The notes: generated by a model from the sequence alone, not told the origin. DNA of 64,000 nucleotides from Sedimentitalea todarodis (GCF_032595355.1 NZ_JASMWN010000006.1:176925-240924); one strand, 5' to 3'; counted from the first letter of the stretch, positions 9,140-17,960 are shown. Program-made: numbers and translations.

Positions 9140-9739
9140 ATGAAACATAAGCCAAATTCGAAACAGACCCGCCGCAGTTTTCTGGCCAGCGGCGTTGCCT
9201 TTGCCGGTGCGCCACTTTTTGCTCAGGATGTGTCAGTTGACCCGCTGCGGCCACCGCCGCAACCCGAAGCGCCGGTTCGGCATAACATCTCGAGCTTTCG
9301 GTCAATCGACTGGCGGCCGCATTTCAGCTCGCTGCGGAACGGGGCAATTCTTGTCGACACCCGTTCACGGGCGCTGCATTTCTGGTCAGAAGACCAGACG
9401 ACCTACAAACTCTTCCCGTCCAGCGTTCCGCTGACCGAAGAGATGACACGCCGGGGTCGAACCAGCGTGATCCGCAAAGTTGTCGGCCCAAGCTGGAGCC
9501 CGACACCATCGATGCTAAAGCGAAACCCCGAATGGCCGGCCTACATCCCCCCTGGACCGGACAACCCCTTGGGAACGCACGCCTTGTACCTGGGATGGAA
9601 GTACTACCGAATCCACGGCACACACGATACGCGCAAAATCGGGCGCCAATCGTCGAACGGATGTATTGGCCTCTATAACAATCACATCGAAGAACTGTTC
9701 GGGATGACCAAGGTGGGCACGCAAGTGTTGCTAATTTGA
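9140..9739 (+). CDS. L,D-transpeptidase (YkuD), Tat-exported
   Basis: A 199-residue protein with a twin-arginine signal (QTRRSFLASG at residues 9-18, cleavage near LFAQD). The catalytic region holds the YkuD residues His159 (RIHGTHD) and Cys175 (SSNGCIGLYN). These enzymes form 3-3 cross-links in peptidoglycan or attach lipoproteins to it. The usual SxGCIR motif reads SNGCIG here, with glycine in place of arginine. The start at ATG 9140 places the Tat motif correctly; the frame is open further upstream without a signal peptide. It stands alone between the CAP lipoprotein and a small membrane protein gene. Confidence 0.9.
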   Translation: MKHKPNSKQTRRSFLASGVAFAGAPLFAQDVSVDPLRPPPQPEAPVRHNISSFRSIDWRPHFSSLRNGAILVDTRSRALHFWSEDQTTYKLFPSSVPLTEEMTRRGRTSVIRKVVGPSWSPTPSMLKRNPEWPAYIPPGPDNPLGTHALYLGWKYYRIHGTHDTRKIGRQSSNGCIGLYNNHIEELFGMTKVGTQVLLI

Positions 9740-9876
9740 CGACATCGGCGTGTTCGTGGTGCGCATGCGTCAAACAACAGTTTGCAATCGCTGCACATTG
9801 CTGCATAGAAAAAAACACGAGGTAAGTCATGGTGCGCGGTTCGTTTGACTGAACCGTGCTAACTCTGGAGGTTAAT

Positions 9877-10059
9877 ATGAAGAAACTCGTTCTCGCCGCT
9901 GCACTGGCTGCTGCTGCTTCGACCGCAACTGCCGGCAACTTGGCAGAGCCCGTCGTGGAAGCGCCGGTTATCGTTGAAGAAACAACCAGCTCTTCCAACG
10001 GCATCTGGCTGCCGTTGCTGCTGCTGGTTCTGGTTGGCGCTGCTGTTGCATCAAGCTAA
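9877..10059 (+). CDS. Small exported or membrane protein, 60 aa
   Basis: A 60-residue protein with an N-terminal signal-like segment (MKKLVLAAALAAAASTATAG), a short acidic, Val-rich linker and a C-terminal hydrophobic stretch (IWLPLLLLVLVGAAVASS). CTGGAGGT sits six bases upstream of the ATG, and a strong intrinsic terminator follows 20 bases after the stop. It is therefore a complete single-gene transcription unit. I do not recognise a function; similar small proteins occur in Rhodobacterales genomes. It could insert as a membrane hairpin or as a secreted protein with a membrane anchor. Confidence 0.75.
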   Translation: MKKLVLAAALAAAASTATAGNLAEPVVEAPVIVEETTSSSNGIWLPLLLLVLVGAAVASS

Positions 10060-10078
10060 TCACTACTACTAAACTGGG

Positions 10079-10110
10079 AAAAAGGCGGTGGATTTCCATC
10101 GCCTTTTTTC
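10079..10110 (+). terminator. Intrinsic terminator of the 60-aa gene (bidirectional-looking)
   Basis: The hairpin arms AAAAAGGCGGTGG and CCATCGCCTTTTT pair over 13 bp, with one G-U, around an ATTT loop; a T run follows. The A run on the other side lets it also serve the convergent hemH transcript. Confidence 0.88.
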
Positions 10111-10132
10111 ATTGACTGAACCGGTCTGAAAG

Positions 10133-11194
10133 TCAGTCAATCCAGCCGCTGAGGTTTTGCTCGATCACGGTTGCGAGCGCGGCAATGTGGGCATCGTCAT
10201 CGTTCAGGCAGGGAATGTAGGTAAACGTTTCTCCGCCAGCCTCGATAAAGCTCTCTTTGATCTCTTCATTGATTTCTTCAAGCGTCTCTATGCAATCCGC
10301 CGAAAAGGCCGGCGCGCAGATAGCTATGTTCTTCTTTCCACCTTCGGCCAGTCGGGCGACTTCTTCAACGGTATAGGGCTGAAGCCATTCCTCAGGGCCA
10401 AAGCGGGACTGGAAGGTGGTCGTGATGTCGTCACCGTCCCATCCCAGCCGCTCTCGCAGCAGCCGCGTGGTCTTCTGGCACTGACAGTGATACGGATCGC
10501 CTTCGGTCAGATAGCGTACCGGAACCCCATGATAGGAACAGACCAGAACATCAGGCCGGCGATCCAGATCCGCGTAGGCGCGCTCGACAGACTGGGCAAG
10601 GGCGTCGATATAGGTTGGCTGGTCGAAATAGGGGGCGACCGTACGCGCCGCAGGTTGCCACTTTTCCTCCATCAGCGCGCGAAAGAACGCGTCATTGGCC
10701 GTCGCCGAGGTGGCACCCGCGTACTGAGGGTAAAGCGGGACGAACAGGATCTTTCTGCACCCTGCCCCAACCATCGCGCGGACCCGTGACTTGGTGGACG
10801 GGTTGCCATACCGCATGCAGAAATCAACCATGACCCGGTCACCATAACGGTCAGCCATCGCCTTGGTGATCTTGGCGGTCTGATCCTTGGTGATGGTCAT
10901 GAGCGGGCTTTCCCCGGCCTCTTCGTTCCAGATCGACTTGTATGCCGCGCCACTTGAAAACGGGCGTTTTGACAGGATGATCAGTTGCAGCAATGGCTGC
11001 CACTTCCATGACGGGTAATCGATGACGCGTTTGTCCGAGAGGAACTCGCCAAGATACCGCCGCATGGACCAGTAGTCGTAGTTGTCGGGTGTCCCGAGAT
11101 TGGCCAGCAACACACCCACTTTCTCGGTGGGCACCTCGGGGTGCTCGGATGGAGCATGCGTGGGGCGCGGCGCGGCGGTGGATGTGTCGAGCAT
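10133..11194 (-). CDS. hemH: Ferrochelatase
   Basis: A 353-residue enzyme that inserts Fe(II) into protoporphyrin IX, the last step of heme synthesis. Visible motifs are GVLLANLGTPDNYDYWSMRRY at the N terminus, LVCSYHGVPVRYL with the metal-binding histidine, and CAPAFSADCIETLEEINEE with the catalytic glutamates. Length is normal. It ends against the terminator of the small exported protein and follows the methyltransferase-like gene on the same strand after 54 bases. Confidence 0.96.
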   Translation of the reverse strand: MLDTSTAAPRPTHAPSEHPEVPTEKVGVLLANLGTPDNYDYWSMRRYLGEFLSDKRVIDYPSWKWQPLLQLIILSKRPFSSGAAYKSIWNEEAGESPLMTITKDQTAKITKAMADRYGDRVMVDFCMRYGNPSTKSRVRAMVGAGCRKILFVPLYPQYAGATSATANDAFFRALMEEKWQPAARTVAPYFDQPTYIDALAQSVERAYADLDRRPDVLVCSYHGVPVRYLTEGDPYHCQCQKTTRLLRERLGWDGDDITTTFQSRFGPEEWLQPYTVEEVARLAEGGKKNIAICAPAFSADCIETLEEINEEIKESFIEAGGETFTYIPCLNDDDAHIAALATVIEQNLSGWID

Positions 11195-11248
11195 AGGGTA
11201 TCCTGATCTCAGGGTGTTTCAGTGCAGATAACCGCTTTTACGGGCGGG

Positions 11249-12067
11249 TCAATCGGACAGTTTGGTTTCCCGGGTCATGAGGGCATCTGCCAGACGGGCC
11301 TGTGCCGAACCCGGTCGCAGTGGCTTTGGCTGGCTGTCATCGGGCGACCAGCCCGTCAGGCAAATCATTTCGAACGTTGCGGGCAGGTATCCGCCAGACG
11401 TGGCGTATCTCTCGCGATAGAAGGCCTGTGCCATCTCGAACACCGCCCGACGTGTCGGTCGACGCAGGCGTGACGTCAGGGCATTGGTTTCGCCCATGTC
11501 TCGCAGATCGTGCATGAGGTGGCCCAAATCGCGATACCTGGCAATCGACGCGTGGCCGTCCGCAACGGGAAGGCTCAGCCCGGCGCGCTGAAGCAACGCT
11601 CCGACTTCTCGGATTTCCGCCATTGGTGAAATCCGCGGAGAAAGCCCCCCTGACGCGCGGCTTTCCGCATCGGTCAGCGCGCTGCGCAATTCGTGAAGCG
11701 TACGGCCACCAAGCAACACCCCCAGAAACAGGCCGTCGGGAATCAGGGCACGACGGCATTGAATGATCTGTCCAACAGGATCGTTTGACCAATGCAGGCA
11801 CATTGCATGGACCACCAGATCATATCGTCCCGCCTCCAGATCCAGCGTATCATTGTCCAATTCCAGAGTGGCGTCGGGGAAATGATCCTGCCAGAAATCA
11901 GGAAATGCGGTCACGACGGCCAAGGAATTAAAGGTCCTGTTAACCATCGAAAGGCGATCCTTGATCTCGTCCACAGCGAGTTGCTGCAGGAAGAGATCGT
12001 CGGCACGGGCGCGGCTGCGGTGGCGCAGCAGGGCATTGCGGTCAAATATCCGGGGTACATGGGTCAT
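11249..12067 (-). CDS. Methyltransferase-domain protein (NDUFAF5/BioC-like)
   Basis: A 272-residue protein related to class I methyltransferases of the BioC/NDUFAF5 type. It starts PRIFDRNALLRHRSRA, has the post-motif II segment DLVVHAMCLHWSNDPVGQI and the motif III-like LIPDGLFLGVLLGG. The glycine-rich SAM-binding motif I is absent: where it should be, the sequence reads MVNRTFNSLAVVTAF. NDUFAF5 hydroxylates or modifies complex I, so a respiratory-chain assembly role is possible but unproved. It is divergent from the comF-like gene, 17 bases away. Confidence 0.75.
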   Translation of the reverse strand: MTHVPRIFDRNALLRHRSRARADDLFLQQLAVDEIKDRLSMVNRTFNSLAVVTAFPDFWQDHFPDATLELDNDTLDLEAGRYDLVVHAMCLHWSNDPVGQIIQCRRALIPDGLFLGVLLGGRTLHELRSALTDAESRASGGLSPRISPMAEIREVGALLQRAGLSLPVADGHASIARYRDLGHLMHDLRDMGETNALTSRLRRPTRRAVFEMAQAFYRERYATSGGYLPATFEMICLTGWSPDDSQPKPLRPGSAQARLADALMTRETKLSD

Positions 12068-12084
12068 GGACGGAAACTAGGCGG

Positions 12085-12813
12085 ATGCTGGCAAGGATTC
12101 AAACGGCGGTATCACTTTTATATCCCCCGCGCTGTCTGGGCTGTGGGGACATGGTGGAGAGCGACTTCGGCCTGTGTGGCACCTGCTGGCGCGAAACTGC
12201 CTTTGTCGGCGGAACCGTATGCGAGTCCTGCGGCGTTCCATTGCCAGGCACGGGTGACGGGCACCGGCTTGAATGCGATGATTGTATGGCGCACCCGCAT
12301 CCCTGGTCTCATGGCCGTGCAACGCTTGTTTATGAAGGTCGTGCGCGCCAGATGGTTCTGGCGCTGAAACACGGGGATCGGCCCGAGATCGCCCGTCCCG
12401 CGGGCCGCTGGATGGCGCATGCGGCGCGGTCAATCCTGGTGCCGGAAACGGTTGTTGTGCCTGTGCCGTTGCATTGGTCGCGCTTTCTGAAACGGCGTTA
12501 CAACCAATCGGCCTTGCTGGCGCAGTCACTGGCGCAGGAATTGCGCATCGACGTCTGCCCCGACCTGTTGCGACGCACAAAACGCACCGCAATGCTCGAG
12601 GGAAAGACTCCGGAACAGCGGTTTGCCACGTTGGAGGGCGCAATCCAGGTCAATCCAGATCGCAAGGAGAAACTGCAGGGGCGCACAGCGTTGCTGATCG
12701 ATGATGTCATGACCACGGGCGCGACGTTGAGCGCCTGTACCTTGGCTTGCCGGGCGAATGGGGCGAAAGATGTGCGTGTACTGACACTGGCACGAGTTGC
12801 AAAGGATGCTTAG
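12085..12813 (+). CDS. ComF family phosphoribosyltransferase-like protein
   Basis: A 242-residue double-zinc-ribbon plus phosphoribosyltransferase protein. N-terminal cysteine clusters (CLGCG, CGTC, CESCG, CDDC) form the zinc ribbon. The PRPP-binding motif is LLIDDVMTTGATLSAC near the C terminus, preceded by VPVPLHWSRFLKRRYNQSALLA. ComF-type proteins support DNA uptake in naturally competent bacteria and occur widely in non-competent ones, so competence is not implied. It reads into grxC with 37 bases between stop and start. Confidence 0.9.
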   Translation: MLARIQTAVSLLYPPRCLGCGDMVESDFGLCGTCWRETAFVGGTVCESCGVPLPGTGDGHRLECDDCMAHPHPWSHGRATLVYEGRARQMVLALKHGDRPEIARPAGRWMAHAARSILVPETVVVPVPLHWSRFLKRRYNQSALLAQSLAQELRIDVCPDLLRRTKRTAMLEGKTPEQRFATLEGAIQVNPDRKEKLQGRTALLIDDVMTTGATLSACTLACRANGAKDVRVLTLARVAKDA

Positions 12814-12850
12814 ATCACCGACAACATGCTCACGTATCAGAGGTAAGCGA

Positions 12851-13111
12851 ATGCAACCGGTCGAAATCTATACATCGCCACTTTGTGGCTATTGTCACGC
12901 AGCCAAGCGCTTGTTGGATCAGAAAGGCGTGGATTTCTCTGAAATCGACGTTCTTGCCAACCCCGAACGCAAGCCGGAGATGATCCAGCGTGCGCAGGGT
13001 GGGCGAACCGTTCCGCAGATCTTTGTGGGCGATCTGCATGTTGGTGGTTGTGACGATCTTTTTGCACTTGAGCGGTCGGGCAAACTCGATGGGCTGCTGG
13101 CAATCTCATGA
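12851..13111 (+). CDS. grxC: Glutaredoxin 3
   Basis: An 86-residue dithiol glutaredoxin with active site CGYC (Cys12-Cys15), the cis-proline segment GGRTVPQIFVGD and the glutathione-binding GGCDDL. It reduces protein and mixed disulfides with glutathione in the cytoplasm. ATG 12851 follows AGGTAAG and gives the normal length. It overlaps the nitrilase-family gene by 4 bases (ATGA), so comF-like, grxC and the amidase form one operon. Confidence 0.95.
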   Translation: MQPVEIYTSPLCGYCHAAKRLLDQKGVDFSEIDVLANPERKPEMIQRAQGGRTVPQIFVGDLHVGGCDDLFALERSGKLDGLLAIS

Positions 13112-13938
13112 AAACCGCACTGGTGCAGCTCAATTCTTCCGACGATCCGGACGACAATCTCGGTCGTATTCAAGGTTTTGTGGTAGAAGCGGCCAGCGCA
13201 GGGGCACGTCTTGTCCTGACGCCGGAAGTATCCAATTGTGTATCGACAAGCCGACGTCATCAGAACGATGTCCTCAGGGAAGAGGCCGAGGATGCGACCC
13301 TCGCCGCGCTGCGGGCGCGGGCAGCGGAACAGAACATATGGCTCTTGATCGGCTCGCTTGGGCTCAAGACCCAGGATGTGGACGGACGGTTTGCCAACCG
13401 GTCCTTTCTGATTGCACCGAATGGAGAGATCCGCGCGCGGTACGACAAGATTCACATGTTCGATGTGCAGGTCACGCCCGAAGAGACCTATCGTGAATCC
13501 GATGGCTATCGGCCGGGAAACCGTGCGGTTGTTGCTGATACGCCCTTCGGAAGGATCGGGATGAGTATCTGCTATGATATCCGTTTTCCGCATCTCTATC
13601 GGGCCTTGGCGCAGGCGGGCGCACAAATCCTGACGATTCCCGCCGCGTTTTCATATGTCACCGGCGCCGCGCACTGGCATAGCCTGTTGCGCGCTCGTGC
13701 AATCGAAACCGGATGTTTCGTTCTCGCTCCTGCACAAACCGGAGAACATGCGAGCAATATCGGAAAGCCCCGGCGGACCTTCGGGCACAGCCTTGCTGTT
13801 TCGCCGTGGGGAGAGGTCTTGCTCGACGCGGGTATGGACACGGGGGTGTTCATCTTCGATATGGACCAATCAGCCGTGGCAGAGGCGCGTCGCAAGGTGC
13901 CGTCACTCACCCATAGCCGCCCGTTCGAGGGCCCATGA
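13108..13938 (+). CDS. Carbon-nitrogen hydrolase (Nit1/ω-amidase-type)
   Basis: A 276-residue nitrilase-superfamily hydrolase. The catalytic triad is visible as Glu in VLTPEVSN, Lys in RYDKIHMFDVQ and Cys in GMSICYDIRFP. It is closest to the Nit1/Nit2 branch, whose members deaminate side-reaction products such as deaminated glutathione or ω-amides. Placement directly after grxC, with overlapping start and stop, fits a deaminated-glutathione repair role, though this is inference. The MarR gene starts 14 bases after its stop. Confidence 0.9.
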   Translation: MKTALVQLNSSDDPDDNLGRIQGFVVEAASAGARLVLTPEVSNCVSTSRRHQNDVLREEAEDATLAALRARAAEQNIWLLIGSLGLKTQDVDGRFANRSFLIAPNGEIRARYDKIHMFDVQVTPEETYRESDGYRPGNRAVVADTPFGRIGMSICYDIRFPHLYRALAQAGAQILTIPAAFSYVTGAAHWHSLLRARAIETGCFVLAPAQTGEHASNIGKPRRTFGHSLAVSPWGEVLLDAGMDTGVFIFDMDQSAVAEARRKVPSLTHSRPFEGP

Positions 13939-13951
13939 CGATGCTGCACTT

Positions 13952-14395
13952 ATGAGCGATGATACCAATGCCCTTGCGGTGACACTTTTCAGCGAGATTC
14001 TTGCGGCGGATCAGCTGCTAAGAAACCGGTTGAGCAAGGTATTGCCCAAGGGAATGGAGATCTCGCATTTTTCGGTGCTCAATCATCTTGCGGTCATCGG
14101 GAACGAGCGAACCCCTGCGCAGCTGGCCGACACGTTTCACGTAACCCGTGGTGCAATGACAAACACCCTAGGCAAGCTGGAGCTCGCCGGTTATGTGCAT
14201 ATTCGCCCGGATTGGGATGACGCCCGTCGCAAACTTGTCGCGATCAGCCCCGCCGGACGCCAGGCGCGCGAACAAGCAATTTCGGCACTGACACCGGTGA
14301 TCAATCAGGTGGTGGGCGAGTTGGGGACGGAAAACGTACGTGCTGTTTTACCCGTTTTGCGAGATCTTCGAATGCAGCTTGAAATCAGAGATTGA
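13952..14395 (+). CDS. MarR family transcriptional regulator
   Basis: A 147-residue winged-helix protein. The recognition region is RTPAQLADTFHVTRGAMTNTLGKLELAGYV and the wing is RPDWDDARRKLVAISPAG. It probably binds DNA as a dimer and responds to a small ligand or to redox state. The start at ATG 13952 (MSDDTNALAV) is chosen because the longer open frame runs over the upstream gene. It lies at the end of the comF-grxC-amidase operon. Confidence 0.88.
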   Translation: MSDDTNALAVTLFSEILAADQLLRNRLSKVLPKGMEISHFSVLNHLAVIGNERTPAQLADTFHVTRGAMTNTLGKLELAGYVHIRPDWDDARRKLVAISPAGRQAREQAISALTPVINQVVGELGTENVRAVLPVLRDLRMQLEIRD

Positions 14396-14541
14396 GTCTG
14401 GCGCAAGTTTCTTGACAAATTCGCCTGCTTTACGAACTTTTTGCAACAGTTTTTCTGCGGATGGGAACTAATCAAAAAAAATTGGGTGATTTGCTGCGTA
14501 ATTATGCATACTGTTAATAACATTGTTTTGGGAGGAACGGT

Positions 14542-14676
14542 ATGCTTCGCACTATTCTCATTGGAACATGTATTTTGATTCAGGGTACCTTTGTTCGCGC
14601 CCTGCCGGATGGCCGCATTGCGGTCCGCGTCGGGTCAAACGAATTCATGGGCAAGCCCGTCACTCCGTCCGTCTGA
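14542..14676 (+). CDS. Conserved small protein, 44 aa
   Basis: A 44-codon frame, MLRTILIGTCILIQGTFV then RALPDGRIAVRVGSNEFMG, with a strong GGGAGGAACGGT ribosome site just before the ATG. The N-terminal 17 residues are hydrophobic; the rest reads like a short beta-rich tail. I recall comparable 40-50 residue proteins with LPDGRIAVRVG in Rhodobacterales, but I cannot search for them here. The preceding AT-rich stretch (TTATGCATACTGTTAATAAC, 14501-14520) could hold its promoter. Function unknown. Confidence 0.68.
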   Translation: MLRTILIGTCILIQGTFVRALPDGRIAVRVGSNEFMGKPVTPSV

Positions 14677-14747
14677 TCCGTTCCGGAACATACCGCGTTT
14701 GACATGGGTCAGGTGACACAGGAATAACGCGAAACGCTTCTGGACCC

Positions 14748-14787
14748 AAAAAAGACAAAGGGCACGCCCGGATCAAGCGCGCCCTTC
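14748..14787 (-). terminator. Intrinsic terminator after infB
   Basis: On the minus strand, GGGCGCGC and GCGTGCCC pair with one mismatch around a 9-base loop, followed by CTTTGTCTTTTTT. It lies 25 bases after the infB stop and would end the rimP-nusA-ylxR-infB transcript. Confidence 0.72.
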
Positions 14788-14811
14788 AAAATCACTGTTC
14801 AGCTTTATCGG

Positions 14812-17298
14812 TCAATCCAGTGTCCGCGTCACTTCTTCGCGCTCAAAGATCTCGATCACATCTGCCGGACGGATATCGTCGTAGTTTTCGAACGCCATCC
14901 CGCATTCCTGACCCGATTGAACCTCGGCAACTTCGTCCTTGAACCGCTTGAGCGTTTTCAGCGTTCCTTCGTGGATTACCACGTTGTCGCGCAGAAGGCG
15001 TACACCAGCGCTGCGGCGGGCGATACCCTCGGTCACCAGGCAACCGGCAACCTTGCCAACGCCTGTCACCTTGAACACTTCCTTGATCTCGGCATAACCG
15101 ATGAACTTTTCGCGAATTTCAGCGCTCAGAAGTCCGCTCGCGGCGGCTTTGACGTCGTCAACGAGATCATAGATCACCGAATAGTACCGGATCTCGACAC
15201 TCTTCTGGTTCGCCGTGTTCCGCGCACTCGCATTGGCACGAACGTTGAAGCCCATGATCGGCGCACCGCTTGCCTCGGCCAGGCCGACGTCGGTTTCGGT
15301 GATGGCACCAACCCCCGAATGCAGGACGCGCACGCGTACTTCATCGTTGCCGATCTTCTCCATCGCCTGAACGATCGCTTCTGCAGAGCCCTGCACATCG
15401 GCCTTGACCAGAATGGGCAACTCGCTGACGTTCTCGTCCGCCTTGGCGTTCGCCATCAACTGTTCGAGCGTCGTGGCGGCGCCGGCAGCGGCACGTTTTT
15501 CCTTGGCGAGGTTGGCACGGTAATCCGCGATCTCGCGAGCTTGCGCTTCGGTATCGACAACGTTCAGCACGTCGCCCGCTTCGGGTGTGCCGTTCAGGCC
15601 GAGAACCTCGACAGGAACCGACGGGCCGGCGTCATTGACCCGCTCACCCTTGTCGTTCTCCATGGCGCGAACCTTGCCCCATTGTTCACCGACGACAAAG
15701 ATATCGCCCTGACGCAATGTACCATTCTGCACCAGTACCGTCGCCACCGGGCCACGACCCACATCGAGCTTGGCTTCGATAACGGCACCCTGAGCCGCGC
15801 GGTTCGGGTTGGCGTGCAGCTCAAGAATCTCTGCCTGAAGCGCGATTGCTTCGAGCAATTGGTCCAGACCCGTGCCATTGATTGCCGACACTTCGACGTC
15901 CTGAACGTCGCCCGACATCTTTTCAACGACAACTTCGTGCTGAAGCAGGTCGGTGCGCACCTTGTCGGGATTGGCATCGGGGCGGTCGATCTTGTTGATT
16001 GCCACGATCATCGGAACCTTGGCAGCCTTGGCATGGTTGATCGCCTCGATGGTCTGCGGCATCACCGCATCGTCCGCGGCAACAACCAGAACAACGATAT
16101 CGGTGACCTGTGCACCACGCGACCGCATCGAGGTAAACGCCGCGTGTCCGGGCGTGTCGAGGAAGGACAACAGCTGTCCGTCTTCGGTTTTGACCTGATA
16201 GGCGCCGATATGCTGCGTAATACCGCCGGCTTCACCCGAAACCACTTTCGCCTTTCGAATCGCATCGAGCAGAGAAGTCTTGCCGTGGTCCACATGGCCC
16301 ATCACGGTAACGACCGGCGGACGCGGCACCAGATCTGCTTCATCATCGTCGATCTGGGCGATGACATCCTCGACGTCAGCGTCAGAGACACGCACCACCT
16401 TATGGCCGAATTCCTCGATGATCAGTTCCGCGGTGTCCGCATCGATGGTCTGGTTCTGCGTGACCATCATGCCCATGTTCATCAGCGATTTGACGACCTC
16501 ACCCACGCGTTCCGCCATGCGGTTCGCCAGTTCGGACACCACGATCGCTTCGGGCAGATTCACGTTGCGCACAACCTTTTCGCGCTCGACGCTGCCGCCC
16601 ATCGCCTTCTGGCGCGCACGTTCCTGCTTGCGCTTCATCGCGGCCATCGACCGTTGCCGTCCGCCTTCGCCGCCGCGCAACGCCTGGTTTAGCGTCAACT
16701 TGCCGGACCGGCGTCCATCATCTTCTCGGCCTTTGCCGCGCGTGTTGCGCTGTTCGCGCTCGCGGTCCGTCTTGCGGGGGGCCGTGGCTGCCGGCTTGTT
16801 CGCTGTTCGTGGCGCCGCAGCCGCTTCCGGCTCGGACGCGGCCGGGGCAGCGGCACGCTTCGCAGCTTGCTCCGCTTCCAGACGCTGGCGCTCTTCCTCG
16901 GCGACCTTGGCTTTCAGCGCTTCTTCGCGCTCGCGCTCTTCGCGCTCCTTGGCCTCGATTTCGGCACGGCGACGTTCGCGGTCTTCGGCACGTTCGCGTT
17001 CTTCTGCCTTCCGGGCCGCCGCTTCTTCGACTTCGCGCGATTTCGCTGCCTGAACTGCCTTCAGACGTCGGTCCATTTCAGCATCGGTAATACCAGCGGG
17101 ACGCCGTGATGGGTCACCAGCTGGCGTGGACATTGGAGAACCGGACTTGCCTGCACCCGGCTTGGGAACCACAACGCGCTTGCGCTTGGTTTCGACCACA
17201 ACATTCTTGGTCCGACCGTGACTGAAACTCTGTTTCACGTTCCCCGGACGGGAACCACCACGCAGGCCCAAAGTCTTTTTGCCGTCAGTATCGCTCAT
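14812..17298 (-). CDS. infB: Translation initiation factor IF-2
   Basis: An 828-residue GTPase that delivers fMet-tRNA to the 30S subunit. The N-terminal third is a highly charged region with long Glu/Arg/Ala helices (about residues 75-190). The G domain begins at VVTVMGHVDHGKTSLLDA, with DTPGHAAF (G3) and NKIDRPDANPDK (G4). The C-terminal domains that contact the initiator tRNA follow. It is the last gene of the rimP-nusA-ylxR-infB operon, 8 bases after ylxR. Length and domain order are normal for alphaproteobacteria. Confidence 0.97.
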   Translation of the reverse strand: MSDTDGKKTLGLRGGSRPGNVKQSFSHGRTKNVVVETKRKRVVVPKPGAGKSGSPMSTPAGDPSRRPAGITDAEMDRRLKAVQAAKSREVEEAAARKAEERERAEDRERRRAEIEAKEREEREREEALKAKVAEEERQRLEAEQAAKRAAAPAASEPEAAAAPRTANKPAATAPRKTDREREQRNTRGKGREDDGRRSGKLTLNQALRGGEGGRQRSMAAMKRKQERARQKAMGGSVEREKVVRNVNLPEAIVVSELANRMAERVGEVVKSLMNMGMMVTQNQTIDADTAELIIEEFGHKVVRVSDADVEDVIAQIDDDEADLVPRPPVVTVMGHVDHGKTSLLDAIRKAKVVSGEAGGITQHIGAYQVKTEDGQLLSFLDTPGHAAFTSMRSRGAQVTDIVVLVVAADDAVMPQTIEAINHAKAAKVPMIVAINKIDRPDANPDKVRTDLLQHEVVVEKMSGDVQDVEVSAINGTGLDQLLEAIALQAEILELHANPNRAAQGAVIEAKLDVGRGPVATVLVQNGTLRQGDIFVVGEQWGKVRAMENDKGERVNDAGPSVPVEVLGLNGTPEAGDVLNVVDTEAQAREIADYRANLAKEKRAAAGAATTLEQLMANAKADENVSELPILVKADVQGSAEAIVQAMEKIGNDEVRVRVLHSGVGAITETDVGLAEASGAPIMGFNVRANASARNTANQKSVEIRYYSVIYDLVDDVKAAASGLLSAEIREKFIGYAEIKEVFKVTGVGKVAGCLVTEGIARRSAGVRLLRDNVVIHEGTLKTLKRFKDEVAEVQSGQECGMAFENYDDIRPADVIEIFEREEVTRTLD

Positions 17299-17306
17299 AA
17301 AGCTCT

Positions 17307-17927
17307 TTATCCTTCCAGGCGGCCCTTGCCGCCTTCCGTTTTGCGTACACCGCGCAACCGCTGCGCTTCCTCTACAACACGTTGGGCGAGTCCGCCAGAG
17401 GCGAGCGCCGCATGTATCACAGTTTCGCGCCCAAAGGCCAATCCTAGCTCATCGGCGGTCAACCAGCCGATGTAGTGGCCAAAATGGGGTGTGCTTAGTT
17501 TCGATTTTCCACGTCCTGAACCGTCCACGGCCTGAAGCAGAATCAATGCCTCTTCCTTGGACAGCCAGTCCTTTACTTTTTCGTAACCGGCAACAGCAGC
17601 GCCGGATTTGCGGGCCAGGCTGATCAGGTCCACAACCCTGCGCGCCAGTTGCCGTTCCACTTCGTCGGTCAGCCCCTCGGGGATCTGAACCTGTGTCTTC
17701 AGACTGCGGGCGAACAGTTTCTTGGCAACTGCCTTGTCCAAGGCCGCACGATCCGCGGAAACATAGACGCCCCGCCCGGGCAACTTGCCCAGAATATCCG
17801 GGACCACCTGCCCATCCGGGCCCAGAACAAACCGGATCAACCCGAATTTGGGCTGCACTTCGCCCGTGGCTATGCACTTGCGATCCGGCCCATCCGACCG
17901 TTCCTTGACGACGCCACCGCGACTCAT
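17307..17927 (-). CDS. ylxR: YlxR (DUF448)/L7Ae-like RNA-binding protein
   Basis: A 206-residue protein with an N-terminal YlxR domain (about residues 1-95: RKCIATGE, FVLGPDGQVVPDILGKLPGRGVYV) and a C-terminal L7Ae/L30e-like domain (LARRVVDLISLARKSGAAVAG, then KVKDWLSKEEALILLQA). Both halves bind RNA; YlxR homologues sit between nusA and infB in most bacteria. The two-domain form is common in Rhodobacterales. The gene is preceded by a perfect inverted repeat that overlaps the nusA stop codon. Confidence 0.9.
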   Translation of the reverse strand: MSRGGVVKERSDGPDRKCIATGEVQPKFGLIRFVLGPDGQVVPDILGKLPGRGVYVSADRAALDKAVAKKLFARSLKTQVQIPEGLTDEVERQLARRVVDLISLARKSGAAVAGYEKVKDWLSKEEALILLQAVDGSGRGKSKLSTPHFGHYIGWLTADELGLAFGRETVIHAALASGGLAQRVVEEAQRLRGVRKTEGGKGRLEG

Positions 17928-17938
17928 GCTGTCCCTAC

Positions 17939-17960
17939 CGGGGCCTGAGATCAGGCCCCG
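17939..17960 (-). promoter_or_regulatory. Inverted-repeat hairpin between nusA and ylxR
   Basis: CGGGGCCTGA and TCAGGCCCCG form a perfect 10-bp inverted repeat with a two-base spacer, spanning the nusA stop codon and the 11 bases before ylxR. No T run follows, so it is unlikely to be a simple terminator. It may be an mRNA processing or stability element. Confidence 0.55.

Noticed and set aside
14917..16692. 591-codon plus-strand frame opposite infB
   Set aside because: Antisense shadow of the GC-rich infB gene; infB has clear domains and no ribosome site supports the antisense frame.
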